Source of the DNA: JBFXCS01 sp050181915
Lineage (GTDB): Bacteria; Actinomycetota; Thermoleophilia; Miltoncostaeales; Miltoncostaeaceae
Assembly (NCBI GenBank): GCA_050181915.1
Contig: JBFXCS010000001.1
Coordinates: forward strand, 620,001 to 684,000
Reading direction: 5' to 3'
DNA: 64,000 nucleotides
Below the pieces are notes generated by a model. The model made no database searches and was not told the DNA's origin. It saw only the letters and a program-made list of their open reading frames with translations. Shown here piece after piece: positions 43,804-53,840 of the stretch. Positions within the stretch are counted from its first letter, which is position 1. Each line of letters starts with the position of its first letter. The position numbers and the translations under genes were made by a program.

Positions 43804-45093
43804 ATGGCGAGGAGCTTCTACAAGGGTGAGCGGCTCGGTTCGCGTCCGGCCTGCGCGATCTGCGTCGGAGCCGGGGAGGGCGAGCGGGCCCAGCTGCACC
43901 TCGGACACGGCGTCTCGGTGTGGCTGTGCGCCTCCCATCGCTCGAACGCGTTCGTCATGGGGAGAGCGGGGCGCGACGTCGTCGCGAGCCTCGCCGCCGT
44001 GTGGCGCGCGGCGGGGTGCCTCACCCGCCGCCGTCAGCTCGCCCTCGACGGGCTGCGCGCCGCGATCCTCGATGCCGGCCGCCCCGTCGACCGGCCGCGA
44101 CCCGGCTCGTACGCCTGGCCGGCGCTCCGGGCCGAGGCGGAGCGGCGCTTCGCCGGCGGGGAGCCGCCGCGCGGGGTGATCGACGACCTCCGGTCCGCCG
44201 TGCGGGGCGGTGCGGCGACGGCGCCGAGCGCGCGCACGATGCGCCGGTGGTTCCTGCAGGGACGCTGGCGCGGCGCGGGCGGATCGGGGGCCGCGCCGGC
44301 CGGCGGGCCCGGCCCGCGCGGCTCAGCGGACCGGATCGGCGGCGGCGAACGCGGGGCGGGCGAGCAGCCGCTCGCGCAATCCGGCGAGCCGCGGGTGGGC
44401 GTCGAGCGACAGGCCGCTCAGGGTGGTGCGGAACAGGACGGGGGCGACCGCGCAGTCGGCGATCGTGAAGCGGCCGAGCACCGCTCCGGCGGGGTCCACG
44501 AGGGCGTCGGCCAGCGCCAGCTGCGGCGCGATCTCCCCGGCGATCCGCGCCGCCTCGGCGTGATCCGGCTCGGCGGCGCCGAAGCCGACGCCCGGGACGT
44601 AGCCGAACGCCGCCCGCTCGTGGCGGAAGAAGGCGGCGCGCAGACCGGTCGCCCACCGGTCGAGGAACTCCTCCACACGCGCCCGCTCCCGCGCCGCCGC
44701 CGGGTACAGGTCGTCCCGCCCCTCGCGGTCGGCGAGATACCTCAGGATCGCGTGCGACTCGGCCAGGACGAAGCCGTCGTCGTCGAGCGCGGGGATCCCG
44801 CCGAGCGGGTTCAGCGCCAGGTACGAATCCGGGCGGGGCCGGGCCAGCGACACCGTCTCGCGCCGGTGGGGGAGGCCCAGCTCGGCGAGCAGGAACCGCA
44901 CCTTCAGGGCGTTCGACGACAGCGGGTTGTCGTAGAGGAGCAGTCCCATGATCGGGGTCGATCGTACCCCGGGCGTCTCACCATGCGAGTGACAGTGTCA
45001 GGGACGGTCACTACACTCGTCGGATGCCCGTGCCCGACTCGCGCTTCCCCCTGCTCGAAGGCCTCCGAGCCCCCACCGACCTCCACTCGATGA
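43804..45093 (+). CDS. Zinc-finger/HTH-like protein with no proper stop (runs antisense to GST)
   Basis: The N-terminal ~175 residues look like a real protein: a zinc-finger-like pair CxxC (C17, C20) and CxxH (C42, H45), a helical middle, and an HTH-like end (SARTMRRWFLQGRW) near residue 150. The frame then stays open for about 250 more codons of low-complexity sequence that is antisense to the glutathione S-transferase gene, and closes 70 bases inside dxs. I trust only roughly 43804-44330. The natural stop may have been lost by mutation, or an indel is hidden here. No ribosome-binding site is seen. Confidence 0.45.
   Translation: MARSFYKGERLGSRPACAICVGAGEGERAQLHLGHGVSVWLCASHRSNAFVMGRAGRDVVASLAAVWRAAGCLTRRRQLALDGLRAAILDAGRPVDRPRPGSYAWPALRAEAERRFAGGEPPRGVIDDLRSAVRGGAATAPSARTMRRWFLQGRWRGAGGSGAAPAGGPGPRGSADRIGGGERGAGEQPLAQSGEPRVGVERQAAQGGAEQDGGDRAVGDREAAEHRSGGVHEGVGQRQLRRDLPGDPRRLGVIRLGGAEADARDVAERRPLVAEEGGAQTGRPPVEELLHTRPLPRRRRVQVVPPLAVGEIPQDRVRLGQDEAVVVERGDPAERVQRQVRIRAGPGQRHRLAPVGEAQLGEQEPHLQGVRRQRVVVEEQSHDRGRSYPGRLTMRVTVSGTVTTLVGCPCPTRASPCSKASEPPPTSTR
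44323..44949 (-). CDS. Glutathione S-transferase-like protein
   Basis: 208 residues: an N-terminal thioredoxin-fold domain (YDNPLSSNALKVRFLLAELG, with the Pro of the PALDDDG loop and the LAESHAILRYLAD helix) and an all-helical C-terminal domain containing FTIADCAVAPVLF. Actinobacteria generally lack glutathione, so the thiol or the reaction may differ. Its coding sequence lies fully antisense to the unterminated neighbouring frame. A TACGAT -10 lies 11 bases before ATG 44949. Confidence 0.85.
   Translation of the reverse strand: MGLLLYDNPLSSNALKVRFLLAELGLPHRRETVSLARPRPDSYLALNPLGGIPALDDDGFVLAESHAILRYLADREGRDDLYPAAARERARVEEFLDRWATGLRAAFFRHERAAFGYVPGVGFGAAEPDHAEAARIAGEIAPQLALADALVDPAGAVLGRFTIADCAVAPVLFRTTLSGLSLDAHPRLAGLRERLLARPAFAAADPVR
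44989..45023 (+). promoter_or_regulatory. Promoter of dxs with leaderless start
   Basis: GTGACA (44989-44994), a 17-bp spacer and TACACT (45012-45017), then six bases to ATG 45024. A small palindrome TGACA-G-TGTCA (44990-45000) overlaps the -35 element and could bind a regulator. Confidence 0.6.
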
Positions 45094-46934
45094 GCCCCGA
45101 GGAGCTCGAGGCGCTCGCCGCCGAGATGCGCGAGGCGATCATCGACACCGTCTCCCGGACCGGCGGCCACCTCGGCGCCAGCCTCGGCGCGGTCGAGATC
45201 ACCGTCGCCCTCCACGCCGAGCTCTCGTCGCCGCGCGACTGCATCGTGTGGGACGTCGGCCACCAGGCGTACGGCCACAAGCTGCTCACGGGACGCCTCG
45301 AGGGCTTCCCGACGCTGCGCCAGCACGGCGGCATCAGCGGCTTCCTCCGCCGCGAGGAGAGCGAGCACGACGTCATGGGCGCCGGCCACGCCAGCACCTC
45401 CATCAGCTACGCCACCGGGCTGGCCGAGGCGAACCGCCACGGCCGCCGCGACGATCACGTCGTCGCGGTGATCGGCGACGGCGCCCTCACCGGGGGCATG
45501 GCGTACGAGGGCCTCAACCAGGCGGGCGCGCTCGGATCGCCGATCACCGTGATCCTGAACGACAACGGCATGAGCATCTCCGAGAACGTCGGGGCGCTGT
45601 CGAAGCTCTTCCAGCGCGTCCGCGTCGACCCCACCCTCACCCGGGTGCGGGAGGAGATCGAGCGCGGCCTCGCCCGCCTGCCCGGCGCGGCCGAGATCGG
45701 CGGCAAGTTCCGCGACGCCACCAAGTCGCTCTGGTTCGTCCCCGGCGCCCTCTTCGAGGCCCTCGGCTTCGCCTACATCGGCCCGATCGACGGTCACGAC
45801 ATCGAGGAGGTGCGCAAGGCGCTGCGCACCACGCTCGCGAAGGACCGCCCCGTCGTCATCCACGTGAAGACGGTGAAGGGCCGCGGCTACGCCCCGGCCG
45901 AGGCCGACGGCGAGCACATGCACGGCGCCACGCCCTTCGTGGTGGAGAGCGGGCAGGCCGCCAAGAAGTCGTCCGGTCCGCCCGCCTACACCGAGGTGTT
46001 CGGCAAGGCCCTCGTGGCGGAGGCCGAGCGCGACCCGCGGATCGTGGGCATCACCGCCGCGATGCTGAAGGGCACCGGGATGCAGCACATGATGAAGGCC
46101 TTCCCGGAGCGCACCTACGACGTCGGCATCGCCGAGCAGCACGCCGTGGTCTTCGCCTGCGGCCTCGCCATCGCCGGCTACCGGCCGGTCTGCGCGATCT
46201 ACTCCACCTTCCTGCAGCGGGCGTTCGACCCGATCGTCCACGACGTCGCCATCCAGAACCTGCCGGTCGTGTTCGCGATCGACCGCGGAGGCCTGGTCGG
46301 CGACGACGGCCCCACCCACCACGGCGTCTTCGACCTCGCCTACCTGCGCTCCATCCCCGGTCTCACGGTGATGGCGCCCATGGACGAGGCGGAGCTGGCC
46401 GACATGCTCCACACGGCGCTCCGCATCGACGGCCCCGTCGCCATCCGCTACCCGCGCGGCGCCGGGCCGGGCGTCACGCCGCGCGAGAAGCCCACGCCGC
46501 TGGAGGTGGGCACGGCGCAGGTGCTGGAGTCCGGCGAGGGGATCGCCCTGGTCGGCTACGGCCACGGCGCCGTGCTCGCCCGCGAGACCGCCGACCTGGT
46601 GGCCGAGGCCACCGGCTCCCGGCCGACCGTCGTGAACGCGCGGTTCTGCAAGCCGATCGACGCGAAGCTGATCCGCCAGCTCGCCGACCGCCACGACCTG
46701 CTGGTCACGATGGAGGACCACGTCGAGCAGGCCGGCTTCGGCAGCGCCGTGCTGGAGGTGCTCGACGACGCGCCCGCCCGCGTGCTGCGCCTCGGCATAC
46801 CCGACCGCTTCGTGCACCACGGCAAGCGCGAGCTGCTGCTCGAGGACGTGGGCCTCACGCCCTCGCAGGCGGCGGCCCGCATCGTGCGGGCGCTGCGCGG
46901 GCCCGCGCGCAACATCCTGGCCGCCGAGGGCTGA
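45024..46934 (+). CDS. dxs: 1-deoxy-D-xylulose-5-phosphate synthase
   Basis: Thiamine-diphosphate enzyme condensing pyruvate and glyceraldehyde-3-phosphate, the first step of the MEP isoprenoid pathway. 636 residues. The GHQAYGHK and GAGHASTSISYA motifs, the GDGALTGGMAYEGLN thiamine-binding motif and the second-domain catalytic Glu in VGIAEQHAVVFA are all present, with a C-terminal transketolase_C domain. ATG 45024 is six bases past the -10 box (leaderless). Confidence 0.97.
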   Translation: MPVPDSRFPLLEGLRAPTDLHSMSPEELEALAAEMREAIIDTVSRTGGHLGASLGAVEITVALHAELSSPRDCIVWDVGHQAYGHKLLTGRLEGFPTLRQHGGISGFLRREESEHDVMGAGHASTSISYATGLAEANRHGRRDDHVVAVIGDGALTGGMAYEGLNQAGALGSPITVILNDNGMSISENVGALSKLFQRVRVDPTLTRVREEIERGLARLPGAAEIGGKFRDATKSLWFVPGALFEALGFAYIGPIDGHDIEEVRKALRTTLAKDRPVVIHVKTVKGRGYAPAEADGEHMHGATPFVVESGQAAKKSSGPPAYTEVFGKALVAEAERDPRIVGITAAMLKGTGMQHMMKAFPERTYDVGIAEQHAVVFACGLAIAGYRPVCAIYSTFLQRAFDPIVHDVAIQNLPVVFAIDRGGLVGDDGPTHHGVFDLAYLRSIPGLTVMAPMDEAELADMLHTALRIDGPVAIRYPRGAGPGVTPREKPTPLEVGTAQVLESGEGIALVGYGHGAVLARETADLVAEATGSRPTVVNARFCKPIDAKLIRQLADRHDLLVTMEDHVEQAGFGSAVLEVLDDAPARVLRLGIPDRFVHHGKRELLLEDVGLTPSQAAARIVRALRGPARNILAAEG

Positions 46935-46982
46935 GCCCGCCGGCGGGGCGCGTGGAACCGCGCTGCCGCCGGGGCGCGCGGC

Positions 46983-46997
46983 TATCATCGCCGGACC
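46983..46997 (+). promoter_or_regulatory. -10 box of the tlyA operon, leaderless start
   Basis: TATCAT (46983-46988) is nine bases before GTG 46998. No Shine-Dalgarno sequence. Confidence 0.5.
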
Positions 46998-47744
46998 GTG
47001 GCCGCCCGCTCCCGACTCGACGTGGCGCTCGTAGAGCGCGGCCTCTTCCCGACCCGCTCGCGGGCCCAGGCGGCCGTGATGGCGGGCCGGGTCAGCGTCG
47101 ACGGCCGCCGCATCGACAAGCCCGGCGCGCCGGTGGGCACGGACGCCGCGCTCGACGTGCGCGAGAGCGTGGAGTACGTGTCGCGCGGGGGCGTCAAGCT
47201 GGCCAACGCCCTCGACGCGCTCGGCGTCGACGTGACCGGCGCGAGCGCCCTCGACCTCGGCGCGTCGACCGGCGGGTTCACCGACTGCCTGCTGCGCCGC
47301 GGCGCCGCGCGGGTGATCGCCCTCGACGTGGGCTACGGCCAGCTCGACTGGGGCCTGCGCCGGGACCCGCGGGTCCACGTGATGGAGCGGACCAACGCGC
47401 GCCACCTGGCGCCGGACGACCTGCCGTACGCGCCGGACCTCGTGACGTGTGACCTGTCCTTCATCTCCATCGGCACGGTATGGGGCGCGGTGGTGCCCTG
47501 TCTCGCGCGCGGCTGGCGTGCCATGGTCATGGTGAAACCGCAGTTCGAGGTGGGGCGGGACAGGATCGGGGCGGGCGGCGTGGTGCGCGACCCGGCGGCG
47601 AGGGAGGATGCGGTGCGCGGCGTGATCTCGGTGATCGAGCGGCACGGGGGGCGGGTGGAGGGCACGGCCGACTCCGGGCTGCCGGGACCCAAGGGAAACC
47701 GCGAGGTGTTCGTCCGCGCCGTCGACGCGGAGGGGGTCGCATGA
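46998..47744 (+). CDS. tlyA: TlyA family rRNA (cytidine-2'-O)-methyltransferase
   Basis: 248 residues: an N-terminal S4 RNA-binding domain (1-65: RLDVALVERGLFPTRSRAQ, then the GRVSVDG turn) and an FtsJ/RrmJ-type methyltransferase domain (SAM motif ALDLGASTGGFTDCLL near residue 84, then the CDLSFISI motif). In mycobacteria TlyA methylates 16S and 23S rRNA and conditions capreomycin sensitivity. It is followed by nadK with ATGA overlap, a common actinobacterial order. Confidence 0.94.
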   Translation: MAARSRLDVALVERGLFPTRSRAQAAVMAGRVSVDGRRIDKPGAPVGTDAALDVRESVEYVSRGGVKLANALDALGVDVTGASALDLGASTGGFTDCLLRRGAARVIALDVGYGQLDWGLRRDPRVHVMERTNARHLAPDDLPYAPDLVTCDLSFISIGTVWGAVVPCLARGWRAMVMVKPQFEVGRDRIGAGGVVRDPAAREDAVRGVISVIERHGGRVEGTADSGLPGPKGNREVFVRAVDAEGVA

Positions 47745-48649
47745 GCTCGGGGAGCCCCCTCGGCAGCGCCGTGCCGATCTCGATCGTGCCCGCCCAGGCG
47801 ACCGTGAGGCGCGTGCTGCTGCTCACCCACCGCGAGCCGGAGGTGACCGCGTCGACCCTGCCCACGGTGCTCCAGATCCTGGAGGACGCGGGCGTCGAGG
47901 TGATGGTCCCGGCCGGAGAGGTCGTGAAGCACCGCATCCTGGCGCCCTACTCGTCCGGCGACGGCATGAGCCTGAAGGCCGGCGGCGAGGACCTCATCCT
48001 GGTGCTCGGCGGCGACGGCAGCATCCTGCGGGCCCTCGCGCGCGAGGCCGGCTCGGGCGCCCCCGTGATCGGGGTGAACTACGGCCGGGTGGGCTTCCTC
48101 GCCTCCATCGAGCGGGCCACGCTGGAGCGGGACCTGAGGCGGGCCATCGCCGGCGACTACGTCGTGCTCGGCCTGCCCTCCCTCAAGGCCGAATGGAGCG
48201 ACGGCGAGGTGCATGCGGTCAACGACCTCGCGCTCTTCCGGGGCGGCGAGGCCCGCATCGCCGACCTGACCTACGCGGTCGACGGCGAGGTGGTCGCCAC
48301 CGTGCGCTGCGACGGCATCGTCCTCAGCACCCCGGTGGGCTCGACCGCCTACAACCTCGCCGCCGGCGGGCCCACCGTGTCGTGGCGGGTCCGCTGCTTC
48401 GTGCTGTCGTTCATCGCCCTCCACCACCTCGACAGCCGGCCGCTCGTCATCGGCGCGGAGGAGTCGCTCACCATCACCAACAGCGCCCTCGTGGGCGACT
48501 GCGACGTCCACGCCGACGGCCAGCCGATCGGCACCCTGCGCCCCGGCCGCTCCATCACGGTGGGCCTGGGAGGGGCGGAGGTCCACCTGGGCACGTTCCC
48601 CGAGGCGTCCTTCTTCCGGCGCTACCGGGAGAAGTTCGGCCGGCCGTGA
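47741..48649 (+). CDS. nadK: NAD kinase
   Basis: Phosphorylates NAD to NADP. 302 residues. The GGDGS motif lies at about residues 90-94, and the second conserved motif DGIVLSTPVGSTAYNLAAGG near residue 190. The first 20 residues are extra compared with compact homologues, so a later start near VRRVLLLTH is possible, but ATG 47741 has a good GGAGGGGG site and overlaps tlyA. It overlaps recN by GTGA. Confidence 0.95.
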   Translation: MSSGSPLGSAVPISIVPAQATVRRVLLLTHREPEVTASTLPTVLQILEDAGVEVMVPAGEVVKHRILAPYSSGDGMSLKAGGEDLILVLGGDGSILRALAREAGSGAPVIGVNYGRVGFLASIERATLERDLRRAIAGDYVVLGLPSLKAEWSDGEVHAVNDLALFRGGEARIADLTYAVDGEVVATVRCDGIVLSTPVGSTAYNLAAGGPTVSWRVRCFVLSFIALHHLDSRPLVIGAEESLTITNSALVGDCDVHADGQPIGTLRPGRSITVGLGGAEVHLGTFPEASFFRRYREKFGRP

Positions 48650-50331
48650 TCCGCTCGCTCGAGGTCCGCGACCTGGTCGTCATCGAGCGGGCCGAGATGG
48701 CGCCGCCGCCGGGCCTCGCCGCGATCACGGGCGAGACCGGGGCGGGGAAGACGGTGCTGGCGCAGGCCCTGTCGCTGCTCGCCGGCGCGCCGGCCGACCC
48801 GACGGCCGTGCGGCCCGGCGCGCGCCACGCCCTGGTGCAGGCGACCATCGCCGTGCCGGCCGGGTTCTGGGACGGCCTGGAGGAGGACGACCCGGCGGCC
48901 GGCCTGCGCGAGCTGGCCGAGGACGAGTCGGAGATCGTCGTCGCGCGGCGGGTGCCGGCGCAGGGGCGGGCGCGGGCGCTGATCGACGGCCAGGCCGCCC
49001 CCCGCGAGGCGGTGGCGGCCCTGACGCGGGCGCTGGTGCGCTTCTCGGCCCAGCACGAGCACCGCCGGCTGGTGAGCCCGGCCAGCCAGATGGCCGTGCT
49101 CGACGCCTTCGCCGGGCCCGACGCGGTGGCGTCGGCCGAGCGCGTGGCGGCCCTGCGCCGGCGGCTGCGCGGGCTCGACAGGGCGCTCGCCGCCGCCCGG
49201 GCGCGCCGCGACGCCGCCGAGCGCGAGCGGGCCGACCTCGAGGAGCTGGTCGCCGCGGTCGATGCGGTGCGGCCCGACCCGGCCGAGGAGGAGAGCCTCC
49301 GCGCCGAGCGCGAGCGCCTGCGCCATGCGGAGAGCCTCGCCGCCGGCGTCGCCGCGGCCGCCGAGGCGCTGTCGCCGGAGGCCGGGGAGGGCGGCGCGAT
49401 GGGCGCCGTCGGGGCGGCCGGCTCGGCTCTGGATCCGCTGGTCGCGATCGACGGGGCCCTCGCCGAGCCGCGCGCCGCCCTGACCGGGGCGGCCGAGCTG
49501 GTGCAGGAGGCCGCCCTCGCCCTGCGCGGCTACCTGGCCGACCTCGACGCCCAGCCGGGGCGTCTGGAGCAGGTGGAGGAGCGCCTCGACGCCTACCACC
49601 GGCTCGACCGGCGCTACGGGCCGGGCATCGCGACGGCCGTCGCCCGGGCCGATGCCGCCCGCGACGCCCTCCACGAGCTCGACGAGGGCACCGGCGAGGT
49701 GCTCGCGCTCGCCGACGAGCGCGCCGCGGCGCTGGAGGAGGCGGTCGCCCTGGCCGGCGAGCTGCGGGCCACCCGGCTGGCCGCGGCACCCGCCCTGGCC
49801 GCCGCGGTCACGGCGGAGCTGGCCGACCTCGCGATGCCGAACGCGGAGCTCCGGATCGAGGTGCTGGAGGGCGACGGCGAGCCGCCGGCCGACTCGTGCG
49901 TGATCTGGCTGCGCGCCAACCCCGGCCTGCCCGAGGCGCCCCTGGCCGCCACCGCGTCGGGGGGCGAGCTGTCGCGGGTACTGCTGGCCCTCCACGGCGC
50001 GGCGTCCTCGGGCGACGAGGCCACCTGGGTGCTCGACGAGGTCGACGCCGGCATCGGCGGCGTCACCGCGGCGGCGGTGGGCGCCCGCCTGCGCGCCTTC
50101 GCCGAGGGCCGCCAGGTGATCGTCATCACCCACCTGCCGCAGGTCGCGGCGATGGCCGACGCCCACTACCGCCTGGTGAAGGGCGAGGACGCCGACGGCC
50201 GCGCCAGCACCCGCATCGAGCCGGTCGAGGGCGACGAGCTGGTCGCCGAGCTGTGCCGCATGCTCGGCGCGGCGCCCTCCGACGCCGGGGCGCGGCGCCA
50301 CGCCGAGGAGCTGCTGGCCCGCCGCGGCTGA
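48646..50331 (+). CDS. recN: DNA repair protein RecN
   Basis: An SMC-like ATPase of double-strand-break repair. 561 residues: Walker A GETGAGKT at 29-36, two coiled-coil arms (about 155-235 and 300-380) rich in Ala, Glu and Arg, the signature ATASGGELSRVLLAL near 445 and Walker B VLDEVDAGIGG near 465. The SGGE-signature and D-loop spacing is normal. The GTG start overlaps the nadK stop. A small hairpin follows. Confidence 0.95.
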   Translation: MIRSLEVRDLVVIERAEMAPPPGLAAITGETGAGKTVLAQALSLLAGAPADPTAVRPGARHALVQATIAVPAGFWDGLEEDDPAAGLRELAEDESEIVVARRVPAQGRARALIDGQAAPREAVAALTRALVRFSAQHEHRRLVSPASQMAVLDAFAGPDAVASAERVAALRRRLRGLDRALAAARARRDAAERERADLEELVAAVDAVRPDPAEEESLRAERERLRHAESLAAGVAAAAEALSPEAGEGGAMGAVGAAGSALDPLVAIDGALAEPRAALTGAAELVQEAALALRGYLADLDAQPGRLEQVEERLDAYHRLDRRYGPGIATAVARADAARDALHELDEGTGEVLALADERAAALEEAVALAGELRATRLAAAPALAAAVTAELADLAMPNAELRIEVLEGDGEPPADSCVIWLRANPGLPEAPLAATASGGELSRVLLALHGAASSGDEATWVLDEVDAGIGGVTAAAVGARLRAFAEGRQVIVITHLPQVAAMADAHYRLVKGEDADGRASTRIEPVEGDELVAELCRMLGAAPSDAGARRHAEELLARRG

Positions 50332-50336
50332 GGAGG

Positions 50337-50353
50337 CCCCGCCGGCGGCGGGG
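50337..50353 (+). terminator. Weak hairpin after recN
   Basis: CCCCGCC-GGC-GGCGGGG, a 7-bp stem starting five bases after the recN stop. No U-tract. Confidence 0.35.
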
Positions 50354-50391
50354 GCGCCGGGCGCGGGGACGTGTCCCGCCGAGGGGCCCGC

Positions 50392-50431
50392 TATCCTGGA
50401 CGCGTCGGGTCGGGCGAGCGGGAGGTCTCTT
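50392..50431 (+). promoter_or_regulatory. pyrG promoter and ribosome-binding site
   Basis: TATCCT (50392-50397) is a good -10. The leader of roughly 25-30 nt carries GGGAGG close to GTG 50432. Confidence 0.5.
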
Positions 50432-52080
<1,649 letters not shown>

Positions 52081-52084
<4 letters not shown>

Positions 52085-53220
52085 GCGCGGAGGATCTCGC
52101 CGGGCTGCCCGCGGTGGCCCGGCTGATGGTGCGCCTGTGCGAGATCCCGTCGCCCTCGCGCCAGGAGGGCCCCGTCGCCGAGGCGGTGCGCGCCGAGCTG
52201 AGGGACCTGGGCGCCGAGGTGATCGAGGACGACGCCGCGGCGGCGCTCGGGGCGGGCTGCGGCAACATCGTGGCGCGCTTCCCGGCCACGGCCGAGGGCG
52301 GCGTCCCGATCATGTTCGGCGCCCACCTCGACACCGTGCCGGTGACCGGGCCGATCGAGGTCGAGCTGGTCGACGGCGAGCTCACCAACCGCCACGACGC
52401 GATCCTGGGCGGCGACAACAAGGCCGCCGTCGCGGTGCTGCTGCAGGCGATGCGGCGCGTGCGCGACGAGGGGCGCCCCCACGGCGGGGTCGAGCTGCTC
52501 TTCACCCCCTGCGAGGAGATCGGCCTGCGCGGCGCCGCGGCCTTCGACCCCGGCGCGCTGCGCGCGCGGTTCGGCTTCGTCTACGACCACAGCGGGCCGA
52601 TCGGCTCGGTGGTGGCCGCCGCCCCGTCGCTGCACCGGCTGTGGGCCGAGTTCGTGGGACGGGCGGCCCACGCCGGCATCGCCCCGGAGGCGGGTCGCAG
52701 CGCGCTGCTGGCGGCGTCGAAGGCGGTGGCGCGGATGCCGCAGGGCCGTATCGACTCCGAGACGACCGTGAACGTCGGCACCATCGAGGGCGGCACCGCC
52801 ACGAACGTCATCGCGGAGCGATGCCGCATCACGGCGGAGGCCCGCAGCCGGGACGAGCGCACGCTGTCGGTGCAGCTCACCGCGATGCTGGACGCCCTGG
52901 CCTGGGCCGCGGCCGAGTGCGAGGTCGACCTGGAGACCCGCGCGGAGCGCGAGTTCACCGCCTACCGGCTCGGCGAGGGCGATCCCCAGGTGCGGATGGC
53001 CCTGGACGTCCTGGAGGGCCTCGGGCACCCGGCCCGGCTGGTCGCCAGCGGCGGCGGCTCGGACGTGAACGCGCTGATCGCGAACGGCTTCCCGGCCGTC
53101 AACCTGTGCAACGCGATGGTCGACATCCACACCCCGGACGAGCGCATCGCCGTGCGGAGCCTCGAGCAGATGCTGGACATCACGCTCGGCCTGATCGACG
53201 CGGCGGCCACGGCGGAGTGA
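52081..53220 (+). CDS. M20/M42-type zinc peptidase (PepT-like)
   Basis: 379 residues. The metal ligands of a dizinc aminopeptidase/tripeptidase are visible: FGAHLDTVPV (His, Asp), GGDNKAAVAV (bridging Asp), the catalytic PCEEIG pair and DHSG. A dimerisation insert follows (about 185-300, with GRAAHAGIAPEAGRSA). It resembles PepT and related tripeptidase-like proteins. It is coupled by GTGA to both pyrG and the NUDIX gene; its role in that operon is not obvious. Confidence 0.88.
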
Positions 53221-53774
53221 GCCGCAGCGAGGGGTCGCTCGGGCCGCCGATCGACAGCCGCCCCATCCACGAGGGCCTCATCGTCAACCTGCGCCGGTCG
53301 GACTACCGGCGCCCCGACGGGACCGTCGTGCGGCGCGAGGTGATGGACCACCCCGGCGCGGTGGTGATCGTCCCGGTCGAGGACGGGCAGGTGCTGCTGG
53401 TGCGTCAGCCGCGCGAGGCGGTGGAGCAGGTGACGCTGGAGCTGCCCGCCGGCAAGCTCGACCATCCGGGCGAGGACGCGCTGGACGCGGCGCGGCGCGA
53501 GCTGGCCGAGGAGGTCGGCCGGGCGGCGGCGAGGTGGGAGTACTGGGACGGCTTCTTCACCGCGCCGGCGATCCTCACCGAGTTCATCCACTGCTACCTC
53601 GCGACCGACCTGTCGCCGGCCCACGCCGAGCCGGACGAGGACGAGGCGATCGAGGTGGTGCGCTGGCCGCTCGCCGACCTGGACGCCCTGATCGACCGGG
53701 TGCGCGACGCGAAGACCCTCATCGGGCTGCTGCGCCTGGAGCGCCGGATCAGGTCGGGCCCGGCGCTCGGCTGA
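53217..53774 (+). CDS. NUDIX hydrolase, ADP-ribose pyrophosphatase type
   Basis: 185 residues. A complete Nudix box starts at GKLDHPGEDAL and ends AARRELAEEVG. The upstream HPGAVVIVPV and the EQVTLELPAG segment are those of ADP-ribose pyrophosphatases (NudF type). It hydrolyses ADP-ribose to AMP and ribose-5-phosphate. A NUDIX gene after pyrG is common in Actinobacteria. GTG start overlapping the M20 stop. Confidence 0.92.
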   Translation: MSRSEGSLGPPIDSRPIHEGLIVNLRRSDYRRPDGTVVRREVMDHPGAVVIVPVEDGQVLLVRQPREAVEQVTLELPAGKLDHPGEDALDAARRELAEEVGRAAARWEYWDGFFTAPAILTEFIHCYLATDLSPAHAEPDEDEAIEVVRWPLADLDALIDRVRDAKTLIGLLRLERRIRSGPALG

Positions 53775-53825
53775 CGACGAGGTTCCCGCGGCGGCACGGC
53801 CCGCCGCGCCGTCCGGCTCCCCGGC

Positions 53826-53840
53826 TAACGTCCCGCCCCC
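53826..53840 (+). promoter_or_regulatory. -10 box of the helicase gene, leaderless start
   Basis: TAACGT (53826-53831) is nine bases before GTG 53841. Confidence 0.5.

Noticed and set aside
44340..45093. C-terminal extension of the 43804 frame as real protein
   Set aside because: Low-complexity sequence exactly antisense to a well-formed GST, continuing into dxs.
46935..46951. Terminator after dxs
   Set aside because: Only a 6-bp loopless G/C palindrome (CCCGCCGGCGGG); too weak to claim.
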